Part shown: piece after piece, positions 30,360 to 42,383 of the stretch | How positions within the stretch are numbered: position 1 is the stretch's first letter | Layout of the letters: each line of letters begins with the position of its first letter | Made by a program: the position numbers and the translations under genes | Origin: Acanthaster planci | Lineage: Eukaryota; Echinodermata; Asteroidea; Valvatida; Acanthasteridae | DNA: 43,242 nucleotides | Assembly: GCF_001949145.1 (NCBI RefSeq) | Contig: NW_019091387.1 | Location: 1,174,761-1,218,002 of the forward strand | Direction of reading: 5' to 3' | Notes under the pieces: generated by a model | Told to the model about the DNA's origin: nothing | Databases searched by the model: none | Seen by the model: the letters and a program-made list of their open reading frames with translations, nothing else

Positions 30360-33300
30360 CTGTAGGGCAAACAACAAAATGGGAAAGGAAAACTGGGCGC
30401 TGAGCTAAGCTAAAGAGGTGGGTTTTTTTTCCTTTTTAACTCAGCAACATTCTGTAGCACCAATACTGCCTATTCGTGAACTCCATTTGTCACCATTTTC
30501 ACATGCAGATTTTGAAGAACAACTGGTTTTTGAGAAATCGCTAGAGAAGTTTCTCCTATTTCAAAACTCTCAAAATACTATTATGAACAAGTTTATGCAA
30601 TAAAAGAACCTCAAATGATTTTTTTGAGAGATGACCTTTTGCCCCAACTAAGTAATTAAAATGAACAGAGTGGTTCATTGGCCAAAATCAATTTGTAATC
30701 ACATCAGTTTGTGAAATGGGCAAATCTGTTTCCCTATTTTGCGGCTCTTCTGTGAAATGTATTTTTTCATAGGAAGGGCCACACGTGTTCATGCAAGTGC
30801 CATAGTGCCACTGTCACACTGTAACAAAGAAAACGTCTTTAGTCTTGGGGATTCAAATTGTTATGTTTATGAGCAAACAGATAGCTCAGTGTAGCAGGCT
30901 TATTCAAATTCCACTCGCAAAAGGCTGATTTCCATCTAGGAATGCCAAAGCCTTTATAATATTCAATCAGTCAAAGTGCTGATACTGTACATCTCAAGAT
31001 GTCACTGATTGGTTCGAATGTTGATTGTAGTCTACCATAGTTTCTTTTTATTGGACCATCTTGTCAATCATTTGGAACCAGGCCCTGAGGCACAGTCGCA
31101 CCACTGGCACGAAGGGAACCACTCGCATTCGAATAATTGTCACTGACCATGTACTTTGCAAGAGTTGTAGCCAGGGGCTGAGGTTTACCAAATAATGCAC
31201 CCTGGGACCTTCAAACATAACTTTATTCCAAGCGCGCATAAAAAGCAACTGACTGGTGGTAAAATGCCTGAACTGACCACGGCAGTCAAGCCTGTGACAA
31301 GACGAGGTACAAGACCGGATGTAAGACCACTCACAAGACCAGTCACAAGTAATCAGGTAAAAAAATTGCAAAGCAATTGTTTTGTTGCAGTTTATTTGAA
31401 CATTGTTCATTTGAACAACTCATGATTTGATATTAGACTGGAGGTCTTACATTGGTCCTGTGGTGATCTCTGTTGGTCCTGTGGTGGTCTTTTGATGGGC
31501 TTGTGTTGGTTTTGTGATGGCCTAGTGGTGACCTTGTGATGTTTTATTGGCCCGCAACGGTCATAAAGGGGTCTAGACTACAACAGCGTTGGTTGAGGGG
31601 GCACATGTAAATGAAATCTATTGGGCTGATTCACATTTTACACCACCAATAAGTTCATGATTGGTATCTCCCATTTATTATGCTACAGCAAATAATCCAT
31701 TCTTCACTGCCTTAACTGCTTCACGCCGGGGAAGGGGGGTACCGAGACACGGTGCATGGCCCATGAGGCTGGGGTGCCCGAAATTGGATCTTTCTTTTAA
31801 AAAAAATAGAGTTGCTGGGCATTTTTAGAAAAAAGTTTACTCGTTGTCAGTCAAAAGTTTGGGCCATCAGCAAAGATAATTCCATCATTGATGGGCCACA
31901 ATGGGTTCACTGGACCGGGAATCTAGGCCTTTATTCATGGCCGGGGTGACCGAACTTGAAAACAAAAGACTGAGCTGGTGGGACTTGCCAATGAAGGTTT
32001 GTACACTGTCAGTGTAGAGTGCTGGCCATTTACAGAGGTTATCTATCATTTAAATACGGCTTTTGCCTTTACCCAACATATACACGTATTTATATTGACC
32101 TGTCATTGTTTTGAAACATTATCACTGTTTGCTGCTGCCAGCGTCCACGGATTATCAGCAGGGACAAAAGCGATTAGCAGTATACAATACTGCTGTGCAC
32201 TTATGGAATCACTGTGCAGCATCCATCGTGGCGGTATGCCTGATGAATGGCCCAGTTCACCGTCATAGTCCACACGCTCTGCACAGCAACACCAGCTGTC
32301 CAGCATAGCAACGCACTGGGCTAATTTACCGAACAAAGAGGAAATTATGGGACATAATGGGGGCTCTTTACTGGGCGGCATACACGGCTGTTGCCCTTAC
32401 CCGTCAATGGAGGTTGCCTGTCATATAGGAGTCACCACAGGACAGTCATTCTTTTGGGTGTACACATATTTTTGAAGAATTTTAAAAACGGAAAAAAAAA
32501 TGAAAAAGCGCCCAACCAAGAGGCATGAACATCAATATCTCTGCCCTGCAAAAAGTGGTTAATGTACAGCATTCAGCATAAATTTAAAAAATGTACGTAA
32601 GTTCCAACTTTGTGATTCTGTACTTACGATTTATACAGTACTAGCAAATGCTATTAGAACTGGAACCAGTAGATAGACTGCTGTCTGCTATTTGATTACA
32701 CATTAATTTTACACTCACCCATTGTGTGTGACAAGGCAGGTTCTGATGCCAAGTTTCTTGAACATGTCCACAACGGTGCTCATAGGGGTCTGGTCAGTGA
32801 TAGTAACAGGACTCTGTAAAGGACAAAAACATTTCCAGGGTGTGATTTTTAAATCAGAGGTTCACTGAAAATGCTTCTATTTCAGAGCCTACGGGAGTAA
32901 GAACTGAAGCACAAAACAAGTACAGAATGCTGTGGTCCAATGAGTCAGGTGTTAGACTCACATACAATGGTACATCCTCCTGAATGCCAAGGGTACCATG
33001 TTGCATGTGTTCCTAGGCAAGACACATTACTACAATTGCCACTCTCTTTACCAGCAAGTAAAAATGGGTACCACTGAGGGTAGACATCAAGGTGCTGATC
33101 TAAAGCTGCTGTAGAAAACTGATTCTGTGGCCCAATGAATGGGGATAATGATTGTGAAGTACTCCGAGACCATCAATTACGAGGCGCTAAATAAACACTA
33201 TACCATTAGTACTCAAAGAGAAGTGTGGTATGAAAACAACCTTTGACCTGCTGTGCAATTGTGATGGGATATTCCAAGAGAGGATGGAAGAAATCACTGA

Positions 33301-36300
33301 CGGCAAATATTAATTGTTTTTCTTTTCTGTAACTTCCTCCAAACTGTAAACAAGCTAATTCACGTGTGCCACACACTACAGAAGTACAACATACATCACA
33401 TTAACCCCTTCTCATTGGGAAGCGGCAGGAGCCGCCGTAAAAATTGAGATCCCTCAGCCCACTTTTCAGATATTATTCTTGGCCCATTCTCGAGCGAACA
33501 CAGTGAAAGAAGGCATACCCTGGCTCTTGTATATATGGTAATTGGCCTTTGTGTGTTGCCAAGAAATGAAAAGACCGATTTTGCATTATAATCACCAGCT
33601 TCACAATGGACCCCACTTTGAAAAGAGGCAACAGGAATGTGGAAGCGTGAGTAGAGCCGCATCCCCACTGAACAGTGAGCCCTTTCACTGTGTAAATCAA
33701 AGCGTGCAGAGCACGCAGGGCCACAAACCGAGAATTTGCAGTTTGGCAGGTGACCTTCGTGTTCAAGCGAGGCTGGAATTCTCTGAGTCGGCTTTCAGAA
33801 AAAGTCCTGACGTCAAAGGGTTAAGTTCAAGGGCTACAGGTAATTCAGACACACAATGACTGTACATTCAAAGTGCAGTCACTACGGCAAAGATACTGAT
33901 CCAAGCAACTTCTCAGAATGGCTAACACAAAGGCAGTCATTTTGCACAACAGTGGGTGAGATGCTGTGTTTGTGACTCAGCAACCCCGGCGAGAGTATGG
34001 CCCCCTGACTCACCCCATCCAGGATGCTGAGCAAGCTGAGGTGGTGGGGGATGCCAGGAACCTGGAACTTGGGCACCTTCCTGGTAAAGTACACCTTGGA
34101 TTGGCTGACGATATCTGGTTGGGTCTTCCTGGCTTGCTCTGCTCACAGAAAAACAAACCCCAAAAAGAATGCACTATGAACCAGTTCGGTATTCCAACAG
34201 GAGATTCCACAACATGAAGTCCGTCCATGAGAGGCTAGTTTCATCAGCCACACTCTGACTGTGCACTGAAACATGTTCTGAACAATGACACTCCCACAGT
34301 CAAACTGCCACTCACTCAATGCATGGACGAGCTCTTTCCTGTAAACCACGCCCACCAGACGCTGCGAGTCCTTGGACACGATAACAGGGTAGGTGTTGAA
34401 CCGAGTTTCAATCGTCAAGTTTTCTGCAATACAAACAACAATGCAAGGTTCATTGTTATTCGTCAAAGAACACTTTCCAGTTTCAGTTTTGTTCTGTCAC
34501 TGTTAAAAAAAAATGCTTATTATAAAACCTACAATCAATTGATTTCCAAACTAACAATTGCAAAAATTGTTTTTTCTCCTATGGTTGTATGCATTCAGGT
34601 GCATTCCATCTGCAGTATTCACATCTGAACTCCTGTATAACTCTCTCTTGTTTGTCTGTTTTTGTATTCGTTGTTCAGCCTGGTAAATTGTTGCTTTGAT
34701 TGTTTTGCTTGTATGTTCACTGTTTATACAACTTTGTTCTTTTATTCTGGTTGAATAAATAATAGTCATGCTGGTACCATATGAAAAAGGAGTAGACTCC
34801 ACCGATAGCAGCTGCATGACCACTGCTCATTTGCAATTGCTTCAGGAAACATGCCTCTCATAGGGAATTCAAAAGGCCACTTTACGCTTGGTCAAGTGAC
34901 TGAAAATCAACATGCCATTATCTTGTAGGGGTTATTGGATTGCCAGTAAAGGACACTGGCAACGCCATGAAAAATCCACAAATGAACTTTGACATGGTCA
35001 CTGACCTAACTTCTTATTGAGTCTGTTCTCACGTGTTCTTACACCCAACAATTTTATGCCTTCTACACTTTACATAGCCTTTGACACTTAGAACAATTAA
35101 CATGAGACGGTCACACAACTAACAACTGCTCAAAGGGCTCAAGTGCTTGACAACCATCAGCATCCGGCAATCATCCTCACAACATTGACTATAAACAGGC
35201 CTTAGTGTTAACCACTTGCCGCCTGGGTTTCCGGTACCGGACACGTATTCTTTATACAAGTGGCCGGGGTCTCTGAAATTGGACAAAGGGAACTGGGCCT
35301 TGTTACAAAAGACCGTACTCATAACAAAAGACCAGGCTGCTGGGCATTACCAATATTTTTTCACTCTCAATAGTGGAGATAATCCAGCCTTGTTTTGAAA
35401 CAGTATACCACGGTTTTGGGGATTTAGCGCGAGCGGATTACCACTGGAGACAAAAGCGCTCCACCACCGCAGCGACGAGCCACACAGTACCGCTGCACGC
35501 TAATCTGGCCCCTATTGAAAAGAGGTCAGCAGCGCACTGTGCCAGGTTCGTGACAAAAGAAAATTACGTAACACAGCACAATCTGGGCTCTTTTTACAAG
35601 GCTGCAGGCCTGACTGAAATACTCCTGTGTCAATAGATGTTGTCACTCAGATTAGAGTAAAAACCAGACCTTCCTTCATGTGGGTGTAAGTGTCCAGTAA
35701 ATGAAAGTATGAATTTTTAAAGAATTTTGAAAACAGAAAAAAATAATTATCCCATCCCAGCATCACCAACATTGATAACTACCACTGGCGCGAAGTGGTT
35801 CAAAACTGACTCCACCATGAAAAACTGTGATACTACAAAACCAACCAACATTACCAATCGTTAACTCAAGTTAGTCGCAGTCCTCAAGTCTCAAGTGCTC
35901 ATGGAAGAGATAGATCACATGGTGTCTCCGCAAACCACGCCACTATTGCTATCTTTACCATGCAAACCTTCAAATCTTCTCTGAAAATGGCAACCATTTT
36001 AGTATTAAGCCAGTGTCTTGCTGGCAACAATACATGGTAAAGTAGAGAGTGAGGGTTGCTTTCACGTATACTTATCAAATTTACCCCTTGTGCAGTGCAC
36101 GATCATGCTAATCCAGCACTGGATATTAGCTCAATGATTGTTTTCGTTCTTTCTGCCATTTATGAAGCCGTGGAGGCTTGGCTATGACATAAATACTGTG
36201 TGTGGCACTGTGGTCTTGGTCTTTGACAATGGTAGATGTACGTCTGGTTCCGAGTCAGTAAGAACGTTCTACATGGTCAAACGTCTGAACCCTGCCTTTG

Positions 36301-39300
36301 AAGAACTCTGAAGGGGCTTCACACCCTGTGAATATTCCCGCGCACAGAATGTTCCTAATTGGGCTAAAGAACAGCGGCTGATCACTGGAAGATTTGTAAA
36401 GTTCAAGCAAAAATATGCACAAAAGGGTCTTCCGGGGGAAAAAAGAGTTTACACAGACTACTTATGTATTCTCACCCAGCTCTTCAACTGTCATTGTATC
36501 CATGGTGATTGTGCACAGTGGAGGGTCAGTTCGCCTGAGGAAACAACAAACTGTGAACTGATGAGTTTGGTGAGCTCACAGGATCAATGGTTACAACAAT
36601 ACAGGAAAACTTTTCCCATTAAGCAAATGTGCCATTTGGGAGTCACTCTGTTATCAAATAGGACGAACACAAAATTGGAAAGTTATTTTTGGTACCAGAA
36701 AAAGGGCAACTTTACTTTTGTTTCTGCGGGGATGGCTTAAGAGTCTGGGGTCCAAAGGCAAAAGGCATCGTAAAGTTTGACTGGGTTAGGTATTGTTTTG
36801 TACTACAACAGAGTCAAAGTCTGTACACTAGTCTAAGCGAATAAAAGTATCATTTCTAGTTGTTACCAATTATCAATCATGAAATGGGTAATGAAACCAA
36901 AGATTCTCAAAAGCACCGTAGGCACTGTGGCTTAGAGGCCTATAGAAGACAGCAGAGAGGAAGGGATAAGAAGCAATTACAGTTTTGTTTATGTATGTGC
37001 AAATGAACTGTTTACCTTGGAGACATCACGTCTGATGCCAGTGTCGTGCGCATGAACTCTTGCTTGCTGTCTAAGAAAGGGTAGCCATTCAGGTGTATGT
37101 GACCGTCATAGCTGGATGACAGTTAAGGATCAGAGATGCCGATGAAAAGATTTCAGACTGGTGTGACACTCCGTGAGAGTGACAGTGTACGTCTGGTGCC
37201 CACACAAGTACACTAAAGATGGGCAATTCCACAAAAATGTTCAGATGATCTTGCGAACCTGGTCCCTGTTACACAATCCCATTCCAACCTCTTTTGGTCC
37301 TCTAAGCACTGTATTCCATGTACAATAGTATAGCTGTTAGGTCACTAAAACCTGCAAAAAGAACTTTAGATGTGTTGTTTAAGAACATTCGGTAGTAGTA
37401 GTATTGAAACAAAGAAGTAAAAATACAGTTCACTTCACAAGGGTGTCATGTCCATTACACTAGTATATTAATACGATCTGTCAAATACTATTAGTCATAG
37501 AGAAAAAAATCATTGTTTTGGTATGGTGGGTGGTAGTAAGTGGAAATTTCTCATTAATTGTAGCTAGCTGGTGCAGAAGCAAGTTTGCTTTATATTTCTT
37601 TTTGTATTGTAAATACTGAAAAAAACCAACCCCTCCCAAAATATATGAGATATCACAGAATACCATGTCTGTTCCCATCTTTTAACCTTACTATGAAACA
37701 CTAAAATATCTGCCACACCTTGAAATAAAAAATTATGTTAGCTCACAAAAAATGGACAAAACTGTCATGTCTGTTAGGCTAAATGTGTCATCTGTTACGC
37801 TACATTTTGACCTATGGAAAAAGAATGCAATGTAAAACTGTTCAAAAAGATGACTGTAAGATTAAAACATGACCTTAAGGTTTAAAGCATGACCTTAAGG
37901 TTTAAAGCATGACCTTAAGGTTTAAAGCATGACCTTAAGGTTTAAAGCATGACTATAAGGTTTAAAGCATGACCTTAAGGTTTAAAGCATGACCTTAAGG
38001 TTTAAAGCATGAACTTAAGGTTTAAAGCATGACCTTAAGGTTTAAAGCATGACCTTAAGGTTTAAAGCATGACCTTAAGGTTTAATTAATACCCAAACCA
38101 GGTGCATTCTATCCAAAAATTCACAGGAATTTTCATAATTAAGAGTAGGTCAAAATGCCTTGCCTATTTTGTGTCATGTGAGCTACGCTCACATTGTGTG
38201 ACGTTTCTCTACAACTGTTCAATAAAATTGTGTGAAATTTAATGTGTATGTTACTAATAGTTAAATGTGTCTGATAAACTCAACAAAAATTGTTGAGAGA
38301 CTGCCAATTCTATTGAGCGATGATTTGAATTGGAAAAAAAAATGTCTGAATGTCATGTCTGTTACACTGGAATTGACCAGATTTGTAAAGCTCCCATGCA
38401 TATTCTCTGAACCACATATGAGCACATGAATGTTGTGTGTTGCTGGAATGGATGGCTGCTGAGTTCATAAAACACCTCCCTATGTTGTCTGTGTACAGAA
38501 CCTATATGAGATGTCCAGTTGCCATAAATAACATGATCAGATTGCATAAAAGTGAGTACTGAGGCCATTTCGTCAGTCCCTTCATTGATGTTTGCGCTTA
38601 CGAGGTGATTTACGTGGGCACATTTTCTGTGCAATCACGTTCCCTTCTACAGTATGTAAAGTCAATTTGACATCCTTTTTGGGTTGAGTGTGTTGAAAAA
38701 TGAGCCAGTCGAGCATTTATGACAAAGCAAGGTCATTCGGGAACAAGCTCATGCACGACTCAGCGTTGGGCCAACGCTGAACGGCAGACCTCGCACGCAC
38801 ATCCAAATGACTTCTTTAGGCGCTCTAGTTTGAACATGTTCTGTTGGAATAGCAGACTGGCCCACTGCGCTTCTTTAGAATGTCAAGCTTTTCTGGACAA
38901 CTGAGAGCACTGATGCTGTGATGCCATTTAGGTAAGACGCCATTCAGTTCAAAGGTTTTTTTGTCCAAATTATGAACCCAAAATGTGTTCACTACAAATA
39001 TTTCTGAGAAAGGGCGGCTCAAAAGTTAAAGTAAGGTACTGTTACATTTTTTTTCAAAAAATTGCTTCAGCCAAACGCTACTCCAATGTGTCTGCCCTAT
39101 CTACCATGTTGTGTCAGACGCTGCCATGTTTGCAAATGGACAATTTACTGCTGAAAAAAGGATACATTCCGTCCTTGCCGAACGCATCGGCTACCCACTT
39201 ACTGACCATACAGGCAATCATGAGAGGCACGATGTAGGTTAGACCACCGGTCAGCTCAAACATGATGACCACTAGGGAAACTACAAATGGACAGTCGGCA

Positions 39301-42300
39301 AAAAACACACGTGAATCTTCAGCAAGGAATAACAAGGGATATTTACGTTGGGCATTATCAGTCAACGATGGGCATTATCATTCAACGAAGCATTATTGAG
39401 CAATCACACTGCGCTATCAGTCAATCCTCTATGAAATTTCTGACTTAACTACCTTTTTTGAAATACTCTTTCACAACCATGAATTAGATGAAAAAATGTC
39501 ATTGTCTAAAGGTAAAATTGAGAATAGATCAAACGGCAAAGTGAAGAGATTATGCATAGATTGCACAAATAGAGCAGATCAACCAGACATGCCAAACAGT
39601 TAAAATGAAGTGCAGGCATCCACAACTACTGGAGCTAGAGGCTCTACATCACTAATCACACACACTGTTTTTTTCCCACAAGATTTCCTTCGTACTTGCT
39701 GACAACCTTGGCATGGACTATCAACCAAACAACTTACTGGTCATACGAGTTACTCCACCCAGGGTGGCTGCCGCCCCAACCATAGCATACAGGCCAGGAG
39801 TGATGCATTTGCCGCCATTGAAACACCCTGTGAAAATTGTTAGGTCTGGGTGTTGGCTAGAGGTGATGAGAACAATAGAAAAATTTTAGTTTACAAACGA
39901 TCGCTACTGGCTGATAAACACATATATGAACACAGAAATGCAGAACACAACGAGCAGAGAAATTTGCAAAACACTGTCTGACCGGGACCCACTCAAAAAA
40001 ACAATGTGTATCAATTTGTATGACAGTTGCATAAATATCCAGTGAAATACTGCTACATGAATGTTGGCAACGTTTTTGTTCCTATGTCCCTACTGAAAGG
40101 TATGTTTTCACAAGTTGCAAAGGCTCAGTTGGTTTTACATAAAGGCAACAGGGGAAAAATTTGTGCACATTCAGTTAAAAATTGGTAACCAAAGTAGTAT
40201 GTGAGTCATGTTCCCTTGGCTCTCATGAGTTATGCAACATAAAATCCGTACGGTTCCATAGATGATGCACTTTTGTAGCAAAAATTACAATTTATATCCC
40301 AAGGTTATTGGTAAATAATAACCAGGTTTACAAAGACAAGCATACATCGCAAGCTGCTCCATTGCTATCCCGACCATGCGCCCTCCTATTGCACCAACAG
40401 CCATTGTAGGAATGAAGAGACCAGCTGGTACCTGGAAAGGTCAAAGGTCAATAAGGCTAAATATTATATTATTATATATATAATGCTTAACCGGGTCTTT
40501 TACTGCCACTACCACAAGTGTTGCCCCAGGAAAAAATGAGCACTACAGGCAAGAAAGAAAATAAAAAGCGAGGGAATTATAACCAGGAGGAAAGGGGATG
40601 AGGGTTATGAATTTTGTTTGAAAATATCTTGGAATACACTTCTCCCTATTTCCACCATTAACCCCTTCGCTATGGAGGACTGCTACTATCGCACCATTGT
40701 GTGAGGATTAGTGCATACCACACATACTGGGTACAGTCTATTCACCATGCAGCTGCTGGTTCAATGGGGCCTGCTGCTGGACAAAGCCCTCCATTTACAG
40801 CGTACCACAGTCCAGCAGTCGAGGTCAAAATAATCCCACCGTGACTGGGGTTAATGGTTTATCCGTTTGCTGCCCATAAATGCTTTGTGTCAAACCTCAG
40901 GAAAAGCCCCCCATCCAAGCAGAATAATCTTTTGCTTACCTTCAGCCCAAAGGTAAAGACTGTCAGGATGCCCTGTAGTATCATGGCTAGTGGAAGCTGC
41001 CACATGGCCGCTACCAGACCTGGCTGAGCCATCGCTGACGGGTACCACTCACGGTCGGTTCGGGCATAGGTACGATTGTAATCACTGTTTAACATTGAAA
41101 ATAGTAACATGTCACAGTGGAGATTCTCATTGCAATCAACATAATGTCCTCACACCGGGTGAAATACTTCACATCTCAATGAGAGATTATATCTACCGTA
41201 TCCTACAGAGACGCATTGTAGGTAATTATAGCTACCTTTAATGGAGACGTTTTAGATATTTCAGGGAGATATTTTAATATCACTTTAAGGATTTTGATGC
41301 CAGAAAGAGACCACATTTTTTCCCCTTCTTGTGGTCAAGTGTAGGGCAAACAAAGGAGATTTGGTTAGGCGCTTCCGTTTGAGAGCTAAAGGGCATTCAT
41401 TCTATGATGTACTATCACTATCCCTGCTCGTTAGGCCCCCTATTAGTTCTAAAAAAGGGGGGGTCTCAGCTCCCTGAGGAGTGTTCAGCTTGATAATGCC
41501 ATTTCAGACATGAGAGGCTAATCAAACGCAATGACCATCTCTGTCCTCACAGGGACCCATTTATTCTGCTGGTTGGAGAGAAGCAAATAGGGGCAAAAAG
41601 TTCTGTTCAAGGTCAAAATGTAGGTCAAAGCTGAGTGGGACCCCTGACCCCACGATTGAGAGTTTCAAACCCTAACTACAAGATCAAAAGCTCCCAAAAG
41701 TGTAATACAAATGCAATACAGGCAGTGCAGCCATCTGAAGAAATATTGTTGCTGAGGAACAGAGCGCCCTCTCTTATTCTTGCTCAGGGCAAAAAGTTCC
41801 TATGCAGATGTTCTAGGGTGGGACTCACCAGAAGCCAATGGCATCTTGCGGGCCACATTCACGGAACAAGGCTGCAATCAGCTGGCTGGTGTTGAGCCTG
41901 GAGTACGGATTGGGGTAACTGAGAAGTGCTGTTGCCAAGGCAACCAATAATACCTGTATAAGGTAGAAGGAAACACTAGACACCTTATCCAGGAACATAT
42001 CACATTGGAAAACAAAACACATCTTAACAATCCTTGGTTGTGCTCTTAAACTTTTCAAGAGCAAAGACAGTTCTGGAAAAAAAGTGACTCATGTGAGAAG
42101 CTGTGGTAAAATAAATGTTCACAGTTTAAGAACAATTTAGTAGAATAAAATATGGAAAATATAGAGTGCAAAACCATAATAGTGGTTGTTGTTTTTTTAG
42201 AATCAGTAGCATCTTTCCTTGTACCGACACCAATGTGGGACAGCAAATATTATTTTCAAATCTAGTTCACTTCATGTTTCCAAGTCAACTTGCCTCTGTA

Positions 42301-42383
42301 ATTGGGTAGTTTCCCAGCCTGGATGTCATGCGTAGCTTGCACCATTTCAAGTTGAGTCTGTTGAAGGCAACTCCATACAGTCC
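30269..42383 (-). CDS. CLCN3/4/5-like: CLC-3/4/5-type endosomal Cl-/H+ exchanger, 3' half of gene
   Basis: Twelve exons, 5' to 3': 42383-42294, 41953-41829, 41084-40940, 40431-40332, 39827-39738, 39280-39166, 37111-37016, 36534-36476, 34423-34316, 34138-34014, 32813-32719, 30359-30269. Together they are 1,239 bases, 412 residues plus stop, with every phase matching. CLC-3/4/5 proteins are homodimeric 2Cl-/H+ antiporters that aid acidification and chloride loading of endosomes. Seen: [42 protein letters not shown], which contains the GxFxP anion-filter motif; [13 protein letters not shown], with the conserved pore Tyr; [13 protein letters not shown]; a first CBS domain from about ASDVMSP to KELVHAL; and a second CBS domain from [11 protein letters not shown] to [11 protein letters not shown]. 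The GSGIP and gating-glutamate segments lie beyond the right edge. The three vertebrate paralogues cannot be told apart here; a single pre-duplication orthologue is expected in an invertebrate. Confidence 0.95.
30880..30960 (+). repeat. Possible tRNA-like SINE remnant
   Basis: GATAGCTCAGTGTAGCAGG resembles a tRNA box A region and TTCAAATTCC a box B, but they lie only about 15 bases apart and no cloverleaf forms. A decayed SINE head at best. Confidence 0.2.
31285..31545. repeat. Facing ACAAGACC and GGTCxTGTG simple repeats
   Basis: 31285-31350 repeats ACAAGACC/TCACAAG; 31440-31545 repeats TTGGTC/CTTGTG/GTGGTC, its approximate complement. A loose hairpin could form. Confidence 0.4.
31712..32562. 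mobile_element. TTAA-bounded nonautonomous element
   Basis: It starts TTAACTGCTTCACGCC and ends in a segment whose reverse complement is TTAACCACTTTTTGC. The interior shares diverged strings with the element at 35208 (TGTTTTGAAACA, GACAAAAGCG, GAATTTT.AAAAC.GAAAAAAA). TTAA ends fit a piggyBac-type target. It lies in a CLC intron. Confidence 0.55.
32719..32813 (-). CDS. CLCN3/4/5-like: CLC exon, first part of CBS2
   Basis: Reads [18 protein letters not shown] through LVTHNG. Acceptor TTTACAG, donor AATGG/GTGAGT. Phase 0 in, phase 2 out. Confidence 0.93.
32930..33125 (+). mobile_element. tRNA-derived SINE in a CLC intron
   Basis: TGTGGTCCAATGAGTCAGG followed by GTTAGACTC looks like a box A region. 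Downstream come CCTAGGCAAGACACATTAC, CCACTCTCTTTACCAGCAAG and AAATGGGTACC, the conserved-body text of SINEs widespread in marine deuterostomes and molluscs. Box B is degenerate. Confidence 0.6.
33401..33824. mobile_element. TTAA-bounded nonautonomous element
   Basis: Starts TTAACCCCTTCTCATTGG and ends CGTCAAAGGGTTAA, so the ends are TTAACCC...GGGTTAA as in piggyBac-type MITEs. Length 424 bases, no ORF of interest. Confidence 0.6.
34014..34138 (-). CDS. CLCN3/4/5-like: CLC exon, linker between CBS domains
   Basis: Reads [17 protein letters not shown] to SLLSILDG. Acceptor GAGCAG, donor GATGGG/GTGAGT. Two other frames are also open here, but only this one matches CLC and the phases of both neighbours. 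Confidence 0.9.
34316..34423 (-). CDS. CLCN3/4/5-like: CLC exon, second half of CBS1
   Basis: Reads (E)[20 protein letters not shown] to KELVHAL. Acceptor TATTGCAG, donor TTGA/GTGAGT. Confidence 0.93.
35208..35803. mobile_element. TTAA-type nonautonomous element
   Basis: Starts TTAACCACTTGCCGCC. The right end read inward is TTGAACCACTTCGCGCC, a ~16-base inverted repeat with one damaged TTAA. Related to the element at 31712. Confidence 0.6.
36476..36534 (-). CDS. CLCN3/4/5-like: CLC exon, first half of CBS1
   Basis: A 59-base exon reading [19 protein letters not shown]. Acceptor TCCTCAG, donor AGCTGG/GTGAGA. Confidence 0.92.
37016..37111 (-). CDS. CLCN3/4/5-like: CLC exon entering the cytoplasmic domain
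   Basis: Reads [19 protein letters not shown] to ASDVMSP. Acceptor GTCATCCAG, donor CCAAG/GTAAAC. Confidence 0.93.
37861..38085. repeat. 20-base minisatellite, 11 copies, in a CLC intron
   Basis: The unit TTTAAAGCATGACCTTAAGG repeats in exact 20-base register from 37861 to 38080, with a partial copy following. Unit 1 has two changes, unit 5 reads GACTATAAGG and unit 8 GAACTTAAGG; the others are identical. On the gene (minus) strand each intact unit carries TTAAGGTCA. Confidence 0.95.
39166..39280 (-). CDS. CLCN3/4/5-like: CLC exon, C-terminal membrane helices
   Basis: Reads [20 protein letters not shown] and [12 protein letters not shown]. Acceptor TTTGTAG, donor GGAAT/GTATCC. The joint with the next exon restores GIYDGH. 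Confidence 0.94.
39738..39827 (-). CDS. CLCN3/4/5-like: CLC exon with the pore tyrosine segment
   Basis: Reads [20 protein letters not shown] to GGVTRMT. Acceptor TTTCACAG, donor ACCA/GTAAGT. Confidence 0.94.
40332..40431 (-). CDS. CLCN3/4/5-like: CLC exon with the GLFIP filter motif
   Basis: Reads [20 protein letters not shown] to EQLAMYACL. Acceptor TTTCCAG. The donor CTTT/GTAAAC is chosen because it gives phase 1 and restores a Trp-Cys pair with the next exon; the resulting loop is shorter than in vertebrates. Confidence 0.85.
40658..40854. mobile_element. TTAA-bounded short element
   Basis: A 197-base segment with ends TTAACCCC and GGGGTTAA. The interior has GCAGCTGCTGG and CCTGCTGCTGG motifs. 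Same end type as 33401. Confidence 0.5.
40940..41084 (-). CDS. CLCN3/4/5-like: CLC exon, loop and helix before the filter
   Basis: Reads [16 protein letters not shown] and [20 protein letters not shown] to FGLK. Acceptor TTAAACAG, donor CTGAAG/GTAAGC. Confidence 0.93.
41829..41953 (-). CDS. CLCN3/4/5-like: CLC exon, PNPYSRLN segment
   Basis: Reads [20 protein letters not shown] to PQDAIGF. Acceptor TATACAG, donor TTCTG/GTGAGT. Confidence 0.94.
42294..42383 (-). CDS. CLCN3/4/5-like: CLC exon, 5'-most in the window, GC donor
   Basis: Reads [20 protein letters not shown] to LGNYPITE. The acceptor is GATGCAG. The donor is GAG/GCAAGT (GC type); an in-frame TGA follows six bases into the intron and no GT donor fits the phase. 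Confidence 0.9.

Noticed and set aside
33937-34228. Overlapping minus-strand ORFs read in other frames of the CLC exon
   Set aside because: Only the frame giving [11 protein letters not shown]...SLLSILDG agrees with CLC proteins and neighbouring exon phases.
37861-38085. CRISPR array
   Set aside because: The repeats are contiguous with no unique spacers, lie in a eukaryotic intron and have no cas genes nearby.
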